Assembly (NCBI GenBank): GCA_934654625.1
Contig: CAKUGM010000001.1
Coordinates: 124,001 to 188,000, forward strand
Source of the DNA: an uncultured Collinsella sp.
GTDB taxonomy: Bacteria > Actinomycetota > Coriobacteriia > Coriobacteriales > Coriobacteriaceae
DNA: 64,000 bases
Direction of reading: 5' to 3'
Below the pieces are notes generated by a model. That model worked only from the letters and a program-made list of their open reading frames with translations, was not told the origin of the DNA and made no database searches. Shown here piece after piece: positions 8,575 through 16,603 of the stretch; within the stretch, counting starts at the first letter, position 1, and each line of letters opens with the position of its first letter. The position numbers and the translations under genes were made by a program.

Positions 8575-9378
8575 ATGCCGGACGCTCAAAACACAGACCA
8601 GCTCCAAGCGGCCCGCCTTGAGCTCGCATGCAAGATAGCTTCCATCGTCCTCTTTGTCGCTGCCTTTATGCTGGCCGCCGTTGGCGTGATTCATCTTGCC
8701 GTATTGCCGGGCCTGATAGAGCGCCATCTGCATAACGTTGCAATCGAGATGGCGGCCCTCGCCCTGCTTCTTGCCATTGCGAGCGTTGCCGTGGGCGTGC
8801 TGGGCATGACGTTTGTCTCTCGCAGGTCAGGTGCAAAGCGCTTGCTTGCGGCTTCGCTCGGTCTGGCTGTATTTGCGGTCGTCGGCGTTTTGCTCGCAAA
8901 ATTCGTGATTCGCGGAATCTTTGGCATGGGGAGTCTCACAAGGCCCGGCATGCTTGTTGTGCTGTGCTCAGCTGTTATCGCGTTCGTATGTGCGCGCATG
9001 TTGCCCAAGAAGCCTGTGGCGGAGAATGCCGAGGGTGAAGGCTCCGAGGATGCCGGCGGTGACGGAGATGTTGCCGAAGATGGCGCTGATGAGAGTGATA
9101 CCGAGGCGGGCATTGACGACGCGGATATGCAGACTGTTGCCGATGAGGGTGGGGCCGAAGATGGCGTTGCCGAGTCTGAGCCCGAGTTGAACGACGTGCC
9201 AGACGATGATGCCGCCGGCGACGAGGATTGTGCTGACGGCGAGAACCCAGGCACCGCTGCCGTTGAGGACGATGCCACCGACGCTGCTGACGCCACCCCC
9301 TCCGCCGACGACGAGCCCGTCGAGGACGATGCCCCTGCCCAAGGGGCTCACTTCGGCAACTCACGCAGCAGCCAGTAG
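8575..9378 (+). CDS. Four-helix membrane protein with long acidic tail
   Basis: 267 residues, with AGAAAGG before the ATG. Residues 18-150 hold four hydrophobic helices. From about residue 150 to 260 the chain is almost entirely Asp, Glu, Ala and Gly (for example 'DGDVAEDGADESDTEAG'), a disordered acidic cytoplasmic tail, and it ends with a short polar segment. No family is recognised. It sits alone between xth and the sirtuin gene. Function unknown. Confidence 0.75.
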   Translation: MPDAQNTDQLQAARLELACKIASIVLFVAAFMLAAVGVIHLAVLPGLIERHLHNVAIEMAALALLLAIASVAVGVLGMTFVSRRSGAKRLLAASLGLAVFAVVGVLLAKFVIRGIFGMGSLTRPGMLVVLCSAVIAFVCARMLPKKPVAENAEGEGSEDAGGDGDVAEDGADESDTEAGIDDADMQTVADEGGAEDGVAESEPELNDVPDDDAAGDEDCADGENPGTAAVEDDATDAADATPSADDEPVEDDAPAQGAHFGNSRSSQ

Positions 9379-9450
9379 CCGTCCTTCTCTCACAAAGCCC
9401 ATCCACACACTTGTGCGCTATGCTGAATCAAGGCAAACAAGGAGGCGCAC

Positions 9451-10203
9451 ATGGCAGAGGCTATAACCAATGCCGCCGAGGCCCAGCAGGCCCTGGCGAG
9501 GTTGTTTGAGACGCACGAGCACGCGGTATTCTTTGGTGGTGCAGGCGTGTCCACGGCGAGCGGAATCCCGGATTTTCGCAGCGTAGACGGCTTGTATCAC
9601 CAGCAGTTCGACTATCCGCCCGAGACGATGCTCTCGCACTCGTTCTTCGTGTCCCATAAGCCGGACTTCTACAATTTCTATCGCAAGAAGATGATTGCGC
9701 TCGACGCGAGGCCCAATCAGGCGCACATCAAGCTCGCCGAGCTGGAAACTGCGGGCAAGCTCGATGCCGTGGTGACGCAAAACATCGACGGTCTTCACCA
9801 GATGGCGGGCTCGAAGAACGTCTTCGAGCTGCACGGTTCGGTGCATCGCAACGTTTGCCAGCGCTGCGGACAAACCTACGACGCCGCGTGGATCATGGTT
9901 CGTGAGCACGAGGATGCGCAGGGCGTGCCTGTGTGTCCCTTGTGCCGTGGCGAGATCAAACCCGATGTTGTTTTGTACGAGGAGCCTCTCGACGACAACG
10001 TGGTCAACGGCGCGGTGGACGCCATCGCCCATGCGGATACGCTTATCATCGGCGGTACTTCGCTTGTGGTCTATCCGGCGGCGGGCCTCACGCGCTTCTT
10101 TAACGGTGACAAGCTTGTGATCATCAATCGCGATCCCACGCCGCAAGACCGCAATGCCGACCTCTTGATTTCCTGCGACATTGCAGCCGCCTTCGATTTT
10201 TAA
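9451..10203 (+). CDS. NAD-dependent protein deacylase, Sir2 family
   Basis: 250 residues, AAGGAGG eight bases before the ATG. The sirtuin signatures are intact: NAD-binding 'GAGVSTASGIPDFRS', 'TQNIDGLHQ', catalytic His in 'ELHGSVHRN', two zinc-binding pairs 'CQRCG' and 'CPLCRG', and 'GGTSLVVYPAAGL'. It should remove acyl groups from lysines using NAD+. In gut actinobacteria this commonly controls acetyl-CoA synthetase, but no partner is nearby. A -10-like TACAAT follows the stop and may start the folate gene transcript. Confidence 0.93.
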   Translation: MAEAITNAAEAQQALARLFETHEHAVFFGGAGVSTASGIPDFRSVDGLYHQQFDYPPETMLSHSFFVSHKPDFYNFYRKKMIALDARPNQAHIKLAELETAGKLDAVVTQNIDGLHQMAGSKNVFELHGSVHRNVCQRCGQTYDAAWIMVREHEDAQGVPVCPLCRGEIKPDVVLYEEPLDDNVVNGAVDAIAHADTLIIGGTSLVVYPAAGLTRFFNGDKLVIINRDPTPQDRNADLLISCDIAAAFDF

Positions 10204-10275
10204 GTCTTTCAGGCGGATACAATAGAGTGTCATGCCCCGCGCTCGCTTGCGCGGGCACGGCAACACATCATCGCC

Positions 10276-10294
10276 CCGGCGGTCTGACCGCCGG
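10276..10294 (+). terminator. Short GC hairpin between sirtuin and folate genes
   Basis: CCGGCGGT pairs with ACCGCCGG across a three-base loop and is followed by TTTG. It may attenuate or end the upstream transcript. The T tract is weak. Confidence 0.35.
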
Positions 10295-10320
10295 TTTGTA
10301 CGGTTTTCGAAAGGACATCT

Positions 10321-12093
10321 ATGGCTCACGACACCAAGGTCTGGCGCTGCGGGAAGTACGAGCTCAAGTTTGACCGCCCGCGCATCATGGGCGTGCTCAA
10401 CGTTACGCCCGATTCCTTTAGCGACGGCGGCGAGCACATGGATACCGAGGCGGCCATCGCGTACGGCCTCAAGATGCTCGACGCCGGTGCCGACATTATC
10501 GACGTGGGCGGCGAGTCCACGCGTCCCGGCTTCACGCCTGTCTCACCCGACGAGGAGGCCCGCCGCGTGCTGCCGGTAATCCGTGCCCTTGCCCAGCGCG
10601 GGGCTATCGTTTCGGTCGACACGCGCCATGTCGAGGTCGCCAAGGCGGCTGTGCGCGTGGGCGCCTCGATCGTCAACGACGTGACGGGCTTCACCGATCC
10701 CAAGATGCTCGACTTCGTGACAACGAACAACTGCGGTGTGGTGGTCATGCACGCGGGTGAACTTACAGCCCCTGCGCATACGCACACCGCCGTCCAGCTG
10801 GATACCTCTGCCGCTGCCTTTGTGGCCGAGAAAGCCCGCGCCGCCGCAGAGAGCGCGATCGCGGCGCGTAAAAGCCGCAATACCAAACGCAGCCTGATCC
10901 AGCCCCTGCTTCCCTTTGACGAGCTTCCGGCAGATATCGTGCCCGAGAAGGGCGACAAGAAAAAGCCTGCCAAGGGCAAGGGCGCTGCCGCTAAGGATGC
11001 CGAGGTGACGGACGTCGCCGAGGTACCGTCCGACGCTCCCTCTGCCGAAGCCATGGGCGCGGCTCTTGCTGGCTCTGCGATCGAGACCACGGCCGCCACG
11101 GTTGTTGCCGATACCGCGCAACCCGAGCCCGATGCGCTCGCTGCCGTTATGGCTCGCTCCGTGCATCGTGAGGAAGCCTACGTGAGCACCTCGCAGCTGC
11201 GCCGCTTTACCATGCCCGACTCTGCCCCCATCATGCGTCGCGTCATGGGTTTCTTGTCCGATCAGGCGCGCGCCCTTATGCAGGCGGGCGTGGCACGCGA
11301 GCGCATCTGCATCGATCCGGGTGCCGGCTTTGGCAAGACTGCGAACGAGGACATCATCATCCAGCGCGAGACGGCAAAGATGGCTTCGCTCGGCTATCCG
11401 CTGCTGTGCGCGGTTTCGCGCAAGCGCTTCGTGGGTACCGTCTCGGGCGTGGCAGATGCTGCCGAGCGCGATGCTGCCACCTTCGGCGTATGCCTGGGTG
11501 CCATTCAGGCCGGCGCGAATATCGTGCGCGTACATGACGTGGCCGGCTTCGCGCAGTTCCTCAACGGCTATTGGGCAGTTGCCAAGCCGCAGCCGCGCCG
11601 CGCGTTCGTGGCTCTCGGCTCCAACCTGGGCCGCCGTTTGGATAACATTCGCGCTGCCAAGGACCTCATTGCTGAGATTCCCATGACCTGCGTTTCCAAC
11701 TGCTCGCGCATCTACGAGAGCGAGCCTGCCTATGAGGAGCGCCAGGAGCCCTTTGCCAACGCTGTTATCGAGATTCGCACCGAGCTTGCTCCGCTCATTT
11801 TGCTGGACCAGCTCATGGAGGTCGAGAACAAGTTGGGCCGCAATCGCACCAAGAGCGCGCGTGCCAACGGCCCCCGCACGCTCGACTGCGACCTGCTGTG
11901 GATGGAGGGCGAGATTCACGGCGGCGACAAGCTACGCCTGCCGCATCCCAAGCTGGGCGAGCGTGACTTTGTGCTCATCCCCCTCGAGGACCTCATGCAC
12001 GACCCGGCACGTTTCTTCCGCTACGAGGGCGTGGACGTGAAGGAGCCTGAGGACCGCGTGGGCCATATCGTGGGCGAGCTGGGCTCGCTGTAG
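10321..12093 (+). CDS. Fused dihydropteroate synthase / HPPK with internal insertion
   Basis: 590 residues, preceded by GAAAGGA. Residues 20-175 carry DHPS motifs 'GVLNVTPDSFSDGG' and 'DVGGESTRPG', with 'ICIDPGAGFGKT' and 'VRVHDV' in the second half (297-425). Residues 426-590 are a full HPPK with 'FVALGSNLGRR', 'YESEPAY' and metal-binding 'PRTLDCDLLW'. Between residues about 176 and 297 the DHPS barrel is interrupted by a low-complexity, Lys/Ala/Asp-rich insert of about 120 residues. The order folP-folK reverses pathway order (HPPK makes the substrate for DHPS), so channelling within one chain is plausible. Confidence 0.92.
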   Translation: MAHDTKVWRCGKYELKFDRPRIMGVLNVTPDSFSDGGEHMDTEAAIAYGLKMLDAGADIIDVGGESTRPGFTPVSPDEEARRVLPVIRALAQRGAIVSVDTRHVEVAKAAVRVGASIVNDVTGFTDPKMLDFVTTNNCGVVVMHAGELTAPAHTHTAVQLDTSAAAFVAEKARAAAESAIAARKSRNTKRSLIQPLLPFDELPADIVPEKGDKKKPAKGKGAAAKDAEVTDVAEVPSDAPSAEAMGAALAGSAIETTAATVVADTAQPEPDALAAVMARSVHREEAYVSTSQLRRFTMPDSAPIMRRVMGFLSDQARALMQAGVARERICIDPGAGFGKTANEDIIIQRETAKMASLGYPLLCAVSRKRFVGTVSGVADAAERDAATFGVCLGAIQAGANIVRVHDVAGFAQFLNGYWAVAKPQPRRAFVALGSNLGRRLDNIRAAKDLIAEIPMTCVSNCSRIYESEPAYEERQEPFANAVIEIRTELAPLILLDQLMEVENKLGRNRTKSARANGPRTLDCDLLWMEGEIHGGDKLRLPHPKLGERDFVLIPLEDLMHDPARFFRYEGVDVKEPEDRVGHIVGELGSL

Positions 12094-12107
12094 TTTTGTT
12101 TGATTCG

Positions 12108-12161
12108 ACCCCGTTTGGGCATTGGGCGTGACATTGTCTCGCTGCTCAAACGGGGTGTTTT
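12108..12161 (+). terminator. Possible terminator of the folP-folK fusion gene
   Basis: ACCCCGTTTG (12108-12117) pairs perfectly with 12147-12156 and is followed by GTTTT. The 29-base loop is long for an intrinsic terminator. Confidence 0.5.
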
Positions 12162-12178
12162 ATGTTGAAGGAGTGCTT

Positions 12179-13015
12179 GTGAGCGAGATTGCTGCCGGCG
12201 AGCTGCCGCAGATTGTGTTTGAGGAGTCAGTGACGTCGACCAATGACGTGGCGATTGAGCGTGGCCGTGAGGGCGCGCTCCATGGCTGGTGCGTGTGCGC
12301 GCAGGAGCAGACGGCGGGCCGCGGTAGGCGTGGCCATGTGTGGTCCTCGCCCGCGGGGAGCCTTTACCTTTCTTGCGTGCTGCGCCCGGGCGTTCGTATG
12401 CAGGAGTTCACGGCGCTGCCGGCGGTGTGCGCGATGGGCGTGATCGATGCGCTGCGCGAGATTGGCCTGACTGAGCGCGTGGGCATCAAGTGGCCCAACG
12501 ACATCGTGGCTCGTACTGTGGCGGGGGAGGACGAGCCTTTCGATCGCAAGCTTGCTGGCATCTTGGTAGAGGCTAAGGCGAGCGCCGACGGTCCCTTTGC
12601 CGTGGTGGGGTTGGGCGTTAACCTGCATCCGCTGACGGTCGAGGGCGAGGGCTCCCAGGTGAGCCCGCTGGCGTTGGAGCCTATCCCGCTCGAAGAGCTG
12701 ATGGGTGAGGGCAACTGTCCCGATATGCAAGAGCTCGCCGGCATGTTACGCGATACGATGGTTACGCGCGTGGATGCTTGGGCTGCGAAGATGGCTACGA
12801 TGCAGGCCGGCATGGGTCCCATGGCGCCGATTCTTTCCGAGTACTTCGACATGGTGCCCATGCTGGGTAAACAGGTTGCTGTGATCGCGCCGACGGGCCA
12901 TGTGATGGATACGGGCACGTTTTCTGGCCTGGACATCTGGGGCCGCGCGGTGGTCATCACGCCTGCGGGCGAGCAGAACTATCCCTCGGAGGCCGTAAGT
13001 TTGCGCCAAATATAG
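12179..13015 (+). CDS. birA: Biotin--[acetyl-CoA-carboxylase] ligase
   Basis: 278 residues from a GTG at 12179, five bases after AAGGAG; an upstream in-frame start at 12122 lies in the terminator hairpin. Catalytic motifs are 'STNDVA', 'EQTAGRGRRGHVWSSP', 'IKWPNDIV', 'KLAGILVEAK' and 'VVGLGVNL'. The N-terminal winged-helix DNA-binding domain of E. coli BirA is missing, so this is a class I (non-repressor) ligase. It attaches biotin to carboxylase carrier domains using ATP. It is convergent with coaX. Confidence 0.93.
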   Translation: MSEIAAGELPQIVFEESVTSTNDVAIERGREGALHGWCVCAQEQTAGRGRRGHVWSSPAGSLYLSCVLRPGVRMQEFTALPAVCAMGVIDALREIGLTERVGIKWPNDIVARTVAGEDEPFDRKLAGILVEAKASADGPFAVVGLGVNLHPLTVEGEGSQVSPLALEPIPLEELMGEGNCPDMQELAGMLRDTMVTRVDAWAAKMATMQAGMGPMAPILSEYFDMVPMLGKQVAVIAPTGHVMDTGTFSGLDIWGRAVVITPAGEQNYPSEAVSLRQI

Positions 13016-13027
13016 GGGCGTGTCTCT

Positions 13028-13795
13028 CTATTCCGTCATACGGCGGTAGATCTCGCGGATGCCGCGCAGGGTGAGCTGGTTGTCGATGACGTCGAAAACA
13101 TCGGTCGATTGCGCCACCACGCTGCTGAGGCCGCCCGTGGCGATAACGCGGGCGTCAGGCGCGCCGAGCTCGTTTTTAATGCGGTCCACAAGTCCTTCTG
13201 CCATGGAGGCGGCACCAATCACGGCGCCACTCTGCACGCACTCGATGGTGTTGCGCCCAATGGCGTGAGCGGGGGATTCAAGCGGAACGCTTGCCAGCTT
13301 GGAAGCGCGTGCGGTTAGGGCGTCCATGGAGATGCGGATGCCGGGAGCGATGGAGCCACCGATGTAATAGCCCTCGTTGTCGATGACATCGATATTGGTG
13401 GCGGTGCCAAAGTCAACCACGATCGCGGGCGCGCCGTAGAAGGTCTCGGCGGCAACGGCGTTGGCGATGCGGTCGGCACCGACCTCGGCGGGGTTGGCTA
13501 CGCGCAGCTTGGTCGCCTGCGCCGTTTGGGTTCCCACGACCACGGCGGTTGCCGTAAGGCGTGTCGCTACGGCATGCCACTCGCGCGAGAGTTCGGGTAC
13601 CACGCCGGCAAAAGCGATGGCCTTGACCTGGCTAAGATCCAGGCCAGACATGCGAAAGTAGCCCTCGAGGCGCATGTGGACCTCGTCGGCCGTGAAGGTG
13701 CGATCGGTGGGCATGCGCCAGGAGTGGACGAGGTCGTCTCCGTCAAACAGACCGAGGGCGGTTTGCGTGTTTCCCATATCCACAGCTAAAAGCAT
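13028..13795 (-). CDS. coaX: Type III pantothenate kinase
   Basis: 255 residues from the ATG at 13795, five bases after GAAGGGA. The ASKHA-fold motifs are 'AVDMGNTQTALGLFDG' (phosphate 1), 'PAEVGADRIANAVAA', 'VVDFGTATNIDVID' (phosphate 2) and 'GGSIAPGI'. Length is normal for CoaX. It catalyses the first step of CoA synthesis and, unlike CoaA, is not inhibited by CoA. It is convergent with birA, leaving only 12 bases between the stops. Confidence 0.95.
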   Translation of the reverse strand: MLLAVDMGNTQTALGLFDGDDLVHSWRMPTDRTFTADEVHMRLEGYFRMSGLDLSQVKAIAFAGVVPELSREWHAVATRLTATAVVVGTQTAQATKLRVANPAEVGADRIANAVAAETFYGAPAIVVDFGTATNIDVIDNEGYYIGGSIAPGIRISMDALTARASKLASVPLESPAHAIGRNTIECVQSGAVIGAASMAEGLVDRIKNELGAPDARVIATGGLSSVVAQSTDVFDVIDNQLTLRGIREIYRRMTE

Positions 13796-13953
13796 GAGTT
13801 TCCCTTCGTGTGCTGCACGTGCGGTGCAAATGTTTCGCGTCAATTGTATACTTCGAGCTCGCCGTTATGCGGCTCGATGGGGCGCTGGGTTAACGTCAAT
13901 TGTGGATAAAACGCCCCTAATTGTGGAGATGTCCGAGCAAACAGGGTTTCTCC

Positions 13954-13982
13954 TTGCATGGGCCGTCCATGCATCGTAATAT
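13954..13982 (+). promoter_or_regulatory. tRNA-fMet promoter with palindromic spacer
   Basis: TTGCAT (13954-13959), a 17-base spacer and TAATAT (13977-13982) lie 31 bases before the mature tRNA. The -35 end and spacer contain a perfect dyad TGCATGG-N5-CCATGCA (13955-13973), which could be an operator or chance. Confidence 0.55.
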
Positions 13983-14013
13983 ACTTTCTTGCGCACGAGG
14001 TGCGTCCAGACAT

Positions 14014-14090
14014 TGCGGGGTGGAGCAGTCTGGTAGCTCGCCGGGCTCATAACCCGGAGGTCGTAGGTTCAAATCCTGCCCCCGCGACCA
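14014..14090 (+). tRNA. Initiator tRNA-Met (CAT), with encoded CCA
   Basis: A 77-base cloverleaf. The anticodon loop reads CTCATAA between a CCGGG/CCCGG stem, which supplies the three consecutive G-C pairs of initiator tRNAs. The first acceptor pair is T-G instead of Watson-Crick, also as in initiators. CCA is encoded at 14088-14090. The 3' half is duplicated downstream at 16116 and 17446, marking it as an integration site. Confidence 0.95.
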
Positions 14091-14096
14091 AGAATT
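14045..14096 (+). repeat. att copy A (3' half of tRNA-fMet)
   Basis: The sequence from CTCATAA in the anticodon arm through CCAAGAATT is repeated at 16116-16167 with two mismatches and, in shorter and more diverged form, at 17446-17487. This is the pattern left by elements that integrate in the tRNA 3' end and restore it. Confidence 0.75.
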
Positions 14097-14100
14097 ATAG

Positions 14101-14133
14101 ACCTACCTGCGGAAACGCGGGTAGGTTTTTTCT
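14101..14133 (+). terminator. Terminator of tRNA-fMet
   Basis: ACCTACCTGCG pairs with CGCGGGTAGGT around GAAA and is followed by a run of T. Its sequence differs from the terminator that follows the two downstream att copies, as expected if it arrived with an integrated element. Confidence 0.85.
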
Positions 14134-14414
14134 TATATCGACAACATATTGACTCCGTGTCCGATCTATTGTCTGACCTTTGGAAAAGAAGCTCGTCGAC
14201 GTTCTCATCTTCTTGTTCAGATTGAGCCGCTGTGTTCAAGTCATTTGGGACCGATCTCAAGTTCTGTGATTCGGTACGGGTCGCCGCTGGCATGATGACT
14301 TGCGACACAGGTGCATTCCGTTTGAGGGGCTAGGGAATCCTCTGTTCTAGGTCTGCGTTCTGAGAGGGCGTCTTTGGCATAAACTTCTAAGCAGGAAAAT
14401 ACAAGGAGGTGGCA
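14134..14414. other. Intergenic, left end of first island
   Basis: About 280 bases between the tRNA terminator and the AlbA-type gene. I see no convincing coding sequence and no recombinase. It presumably holds the promoter of the gene at 14415. Confidence 0.4.
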
Positions 14415-15857
14415 ATGCAGCAACCTATCGCGACAAACGATGTGCATCTGTTCTCTACCCTCAAGGAGAACCAGTATTTCGATCGGAAGAGCGCTCGCAA
14501 GGACGACAAGGAAATCGCGAAGCATATAAGTGCGTTCGCCAACTCGGCGGGCGGCAAGCTAGTTATTGGCATCGAGGACGACGGTGAGGTGACGGGCTTC
14601 AAGCGCGACGGCGCCCGAGACATCGAGAATTTCGAGCGCGCGGCGCTCACGACCTGCACGCCGACCCCCATCGTCCGCAAGGACCGAATCCATGTGGTCA
14701 ATTCCTCTGGCGAGGACGACCTCATTCTTGTGTTGGACATCGAGGCCTCGACCAGCCATTCCGTTGCTCGCTCGAGCGACGATGAGGTGTTCCTGCGGCA
14801 GAACGACAGGAGCGTGAGGCTCAAACGCGAGCAGGTCCTCGCCCTGGAGTACGACAAGGGGCAGAGGGTCTTCGAGGACGAGCTCGTCGAGGATTCCTCT
14901 CTGGACGACGTGGACCATGAGGTGCTCGACCGGTACAAGGAAATTCTGGGAACCGATGCCCCCGACGAGCAGGTCCTCAGGAGCCGCCGCTTCATGCGCG
15001 ATGGAAGGCTGACCGTTGCCGGCGCCCTGCTCTTCGCGCAGGATCCCTCCGTGATGATGCCGCAGGCCCGGGTCCGCGTCCTGCGCTACGACGGCGTCAA
15101 GATGGAGACGGGAGAGCGCCTCAACATCACGAAGGAGCGGTTCTTCTGCGGGCCGCTGCCCAAGGTCATTCAGGGTGCCTACGAGCTCATCGCGAGCATG
15201 CTCCGCGAGTTCCAATTCCTGGGACCCGACGGGAAATTCCAGACCGTGCCCGAGTACCCGGAGTTCGCCTGGTTCGAGGGGCTCGTCAACGCGGTGACCC
15301 ATCGCGACTACTCTTTCCGGGGCGACTACATCCGGGTCTCGATGTTCGACGACCGCCTAGAGATCGTCAGCCCGGGGGCGCTTCCCAACATCGTGACGCT
15401 CGACAACATGAGGACCACCCGCTATTCGCGCAACCCGCGCATCGCGCGCACGCTGGTCGAATTCGGCTGGGTCCGGGAGCTGAACGAGGGCGTCAAGCGC
15501 ATCTACACCGAGATGCAGGACTCCCTGCTCAACGACCCGGTCTACACGGAGCCCAGCGGGACGAAGGTCCAGCTGACGCTCGAGAACAACATTGTGGCCC
15601 GGACCGTCAGGAGAAGTGAGGCGCTCGAGGACAGGCTCTCGGCCGAGGCTATCGCCTCGCTTGGGGACTATGAGCTCACTGCCGTAAGGCTGGCCTTCAC
15701 GAATGGAAAGGTGACGGCAAGAGGGCTCGCGGAGCACATCGGAAGAGATCGTCGAACGGCAAGCCGCGTGCTAGGTAAGCTGATTGGGGAGGGAGGGCTG
15801 CTTGAGTGGCATGGCTCCTCTCCAAACGACCCGAGGCAGTTCTATACGATAAAGTAA
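14415..15857 (+). CDS. AlbA_2/Schlafen-type ATP-binding regulator (COG2865-like)
   Basis: 480 residues from the ATG at 14415, five bases after AAGGAGG. The N-terminal ~130 residues are an AlbA_2 (divergent Schlafen) domain with 'FDRKSA' and 'SAFANSAGGKLVIGIEDDG'. Residues 270-400 match the HATPase-like part of COG2865 proteins, with 'FEGLVNAVTHRDYSFRGDYI' and 'LEIVSPGALP'. The last 60 residues look like a winged helix ('TARGLAEHIGRDRRTASRVL'). Such proteins are common accessory or defence-linked regulators. It is cargo of the first tRNA-fMet island, and a 77-bp repeat array starts 13 bases after its stop. Confidence 0.85.
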   Translation: MQQPIATNDVHLFSTLKENQYFDRKSARKDDKEIAKHISAFANSAGGKLVIGIEDDGEVTGFKRDGARDIENFERAALTTCTPTPIVRKDRIHVVNSSGEDDLILVLDIEASTSHSVARSSDDEVFLRQNDRSVRLKREQVLALEYDKGQRVFEDELVEDSSLDDVDHEVLDRYKEILGTDAPDEQVLRSRRFMRDGRLTVAGALLFAQDPSVMMPQARVRVLRYDGVKMETGERLNITKERFFCGPLPKVIQGAYELIASMLREFQFLGPDGKFQTVPEYPEFAWFEGLVNAVTHRDYSFRGDYIRVSMFDDRLEIVSPGALPNIVTLDNMRTTRYSRNPRIARTLVEFGWVRELNEGVKRIYTEMQDSLLNDPVYTEPSGTKVQLTLENNIVARTVRRSEALEDRLSAEAIASLGDYELTAVRLAFTNGKVTARGLAEHIGRDRRTASRVLGKLIGEGGLLEWHGSSPNDPRQFYTIK

Positions 15858-15870
15858 GCAGAGGTTCGGC

Positions 15871-15947
15871 TTCGCACCTTTGTCGCAGTAGTGTCGCACC
15901 TTTGTCGCAGTAGTGTCGCACCTTTGTCGCAGTAGTGTCGCGCCTTT
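15871..15947 (+). repeat. Seven tandem 11-bp GTCGC repeats
   Basis: Units alternate GTCGCACCTTT and GTCGCAGTAGT; the first begins TTCGC and the last is GTCGCGCCTTT. All seven are exactly 11 bp, so the core recurs once per helical turn on one DNA face. The array starts 13 bases beyond the AlbA-type gene stop. A protein-binding array is the natural reading, but its role is unknown. Confidence 0.85.
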
Positions 15948-16115
15948 TCTCGGTGACGCCTGCGACGGTTGGGGGCGGATTCTATGCGAAGAATTGCATC
16001 GAAGCGTCGCCGCGAAGAATTTGCGAGGAAAGATTTGAGCGAAATCAGGCAATACATACCTGTAGAAACAAGAGGATACGAAGGATTACCGCTAATGAAT
16101 AGCATTGTATACGAC

Positions 16116-16167
16116 CTCATAATCCGGAGGTCGTAGGTTCAAATCCTGCCCCCGCGATCAAGAATTT
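16116..16167 (+). repeat. att copy B: truncated tRNA-fMet 3' half
   Basis: Copies 14045-14096 of the tRNA region with two substitutions, one inside the CCA (GATCA). It lacks the 5' half, so it is not a functional tRNA. It marks the right edge of the first island and the left edge of the second. Confidence 0.8.
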
Positions 16168-16170
16168 TGT

Positions 16171-16205
16171 AGCCCGGAAGCTTAACGGCTTCCGGGCTTT
16201 TCTTG
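16171..16205 (+). terminator. Terminator after att copy B
   Basis: AGCCCGGAAGC pairs with GCTTCCGGGCT and is followed by TTTTCTT. An identical hairpin follows copy C at 17491. Confidence 0.75.
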
Positions 16206-16603
16206 CTTATTGGTTTACCTTGCGGGCGAATCTTGACTCAATTAATTATGTAAAGCAGATAAACCATTGATAATCACAGACCGGTCGGCCTGGCTCATCG
16301 ACCGATAAGCTCCAATTAGGAGGAGCCCTAGCGGTCCTTAGTTAAAATGGTGATGTCTGAATAGCAACAAAGGAGTTGCTATACGAAGACCGCCTATGAT
16401 GTCCTTGACCTCATCGTCAACGGACCGTCAACGACCAAGGAGAGGGCGACAAGTATGGGGCGGCCTCCGTCTGCTATCCAAATAACGACCCTTTTTAGGT
16501 GCGTTTTTCTCTTATGACGGGACGATGGCCCATGCGCTCGGCTGGGGCAGCGCGTCGGTTACTGCAGGGTGGACAGTTCGTTTTTCAAGGGAAGGGAAGC
16601 CAT
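16206..16603. other. Non-coding stretch with a possible gene remnant
   Basis: About 400 bases between att copy B and the next gene. AAAGGAG (16371-16377) precedes a frame reading 'TKTAYDVLDLIVNGPSTTKE' that runs about 40 codons and stops near 16514 but has no usable start codon. It resembles the N-terminus of a helix-turn-helix protein and may be a decayed gene. Confidence 0.35.

Noticed and set aside
14069..14308. Minus-strand frame beside tRNA-fMet considered as a recombinase remnant
   Set aside because: No tyrosine or serine recombinase motif is visible and the frame runs into the tRNA gene.
15871..15947. CRISPR array
   Set aside because: Units are contiguous 11-mers without unique spacers, and no cas gene is present.
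15697..16120. Minus-strand frames across the 11-bp repeats
   Set aside because: They exist only because the repeat lacks stops on that strand; the peptides are repeat translations.
16499..16603. Upstream start for the Gly/Ala-GIY-YIG-like gene
   Set aside because: The added segment is basic and has no ribosome site, while GGGAAGGGAAG precedes the ATG at 16604.
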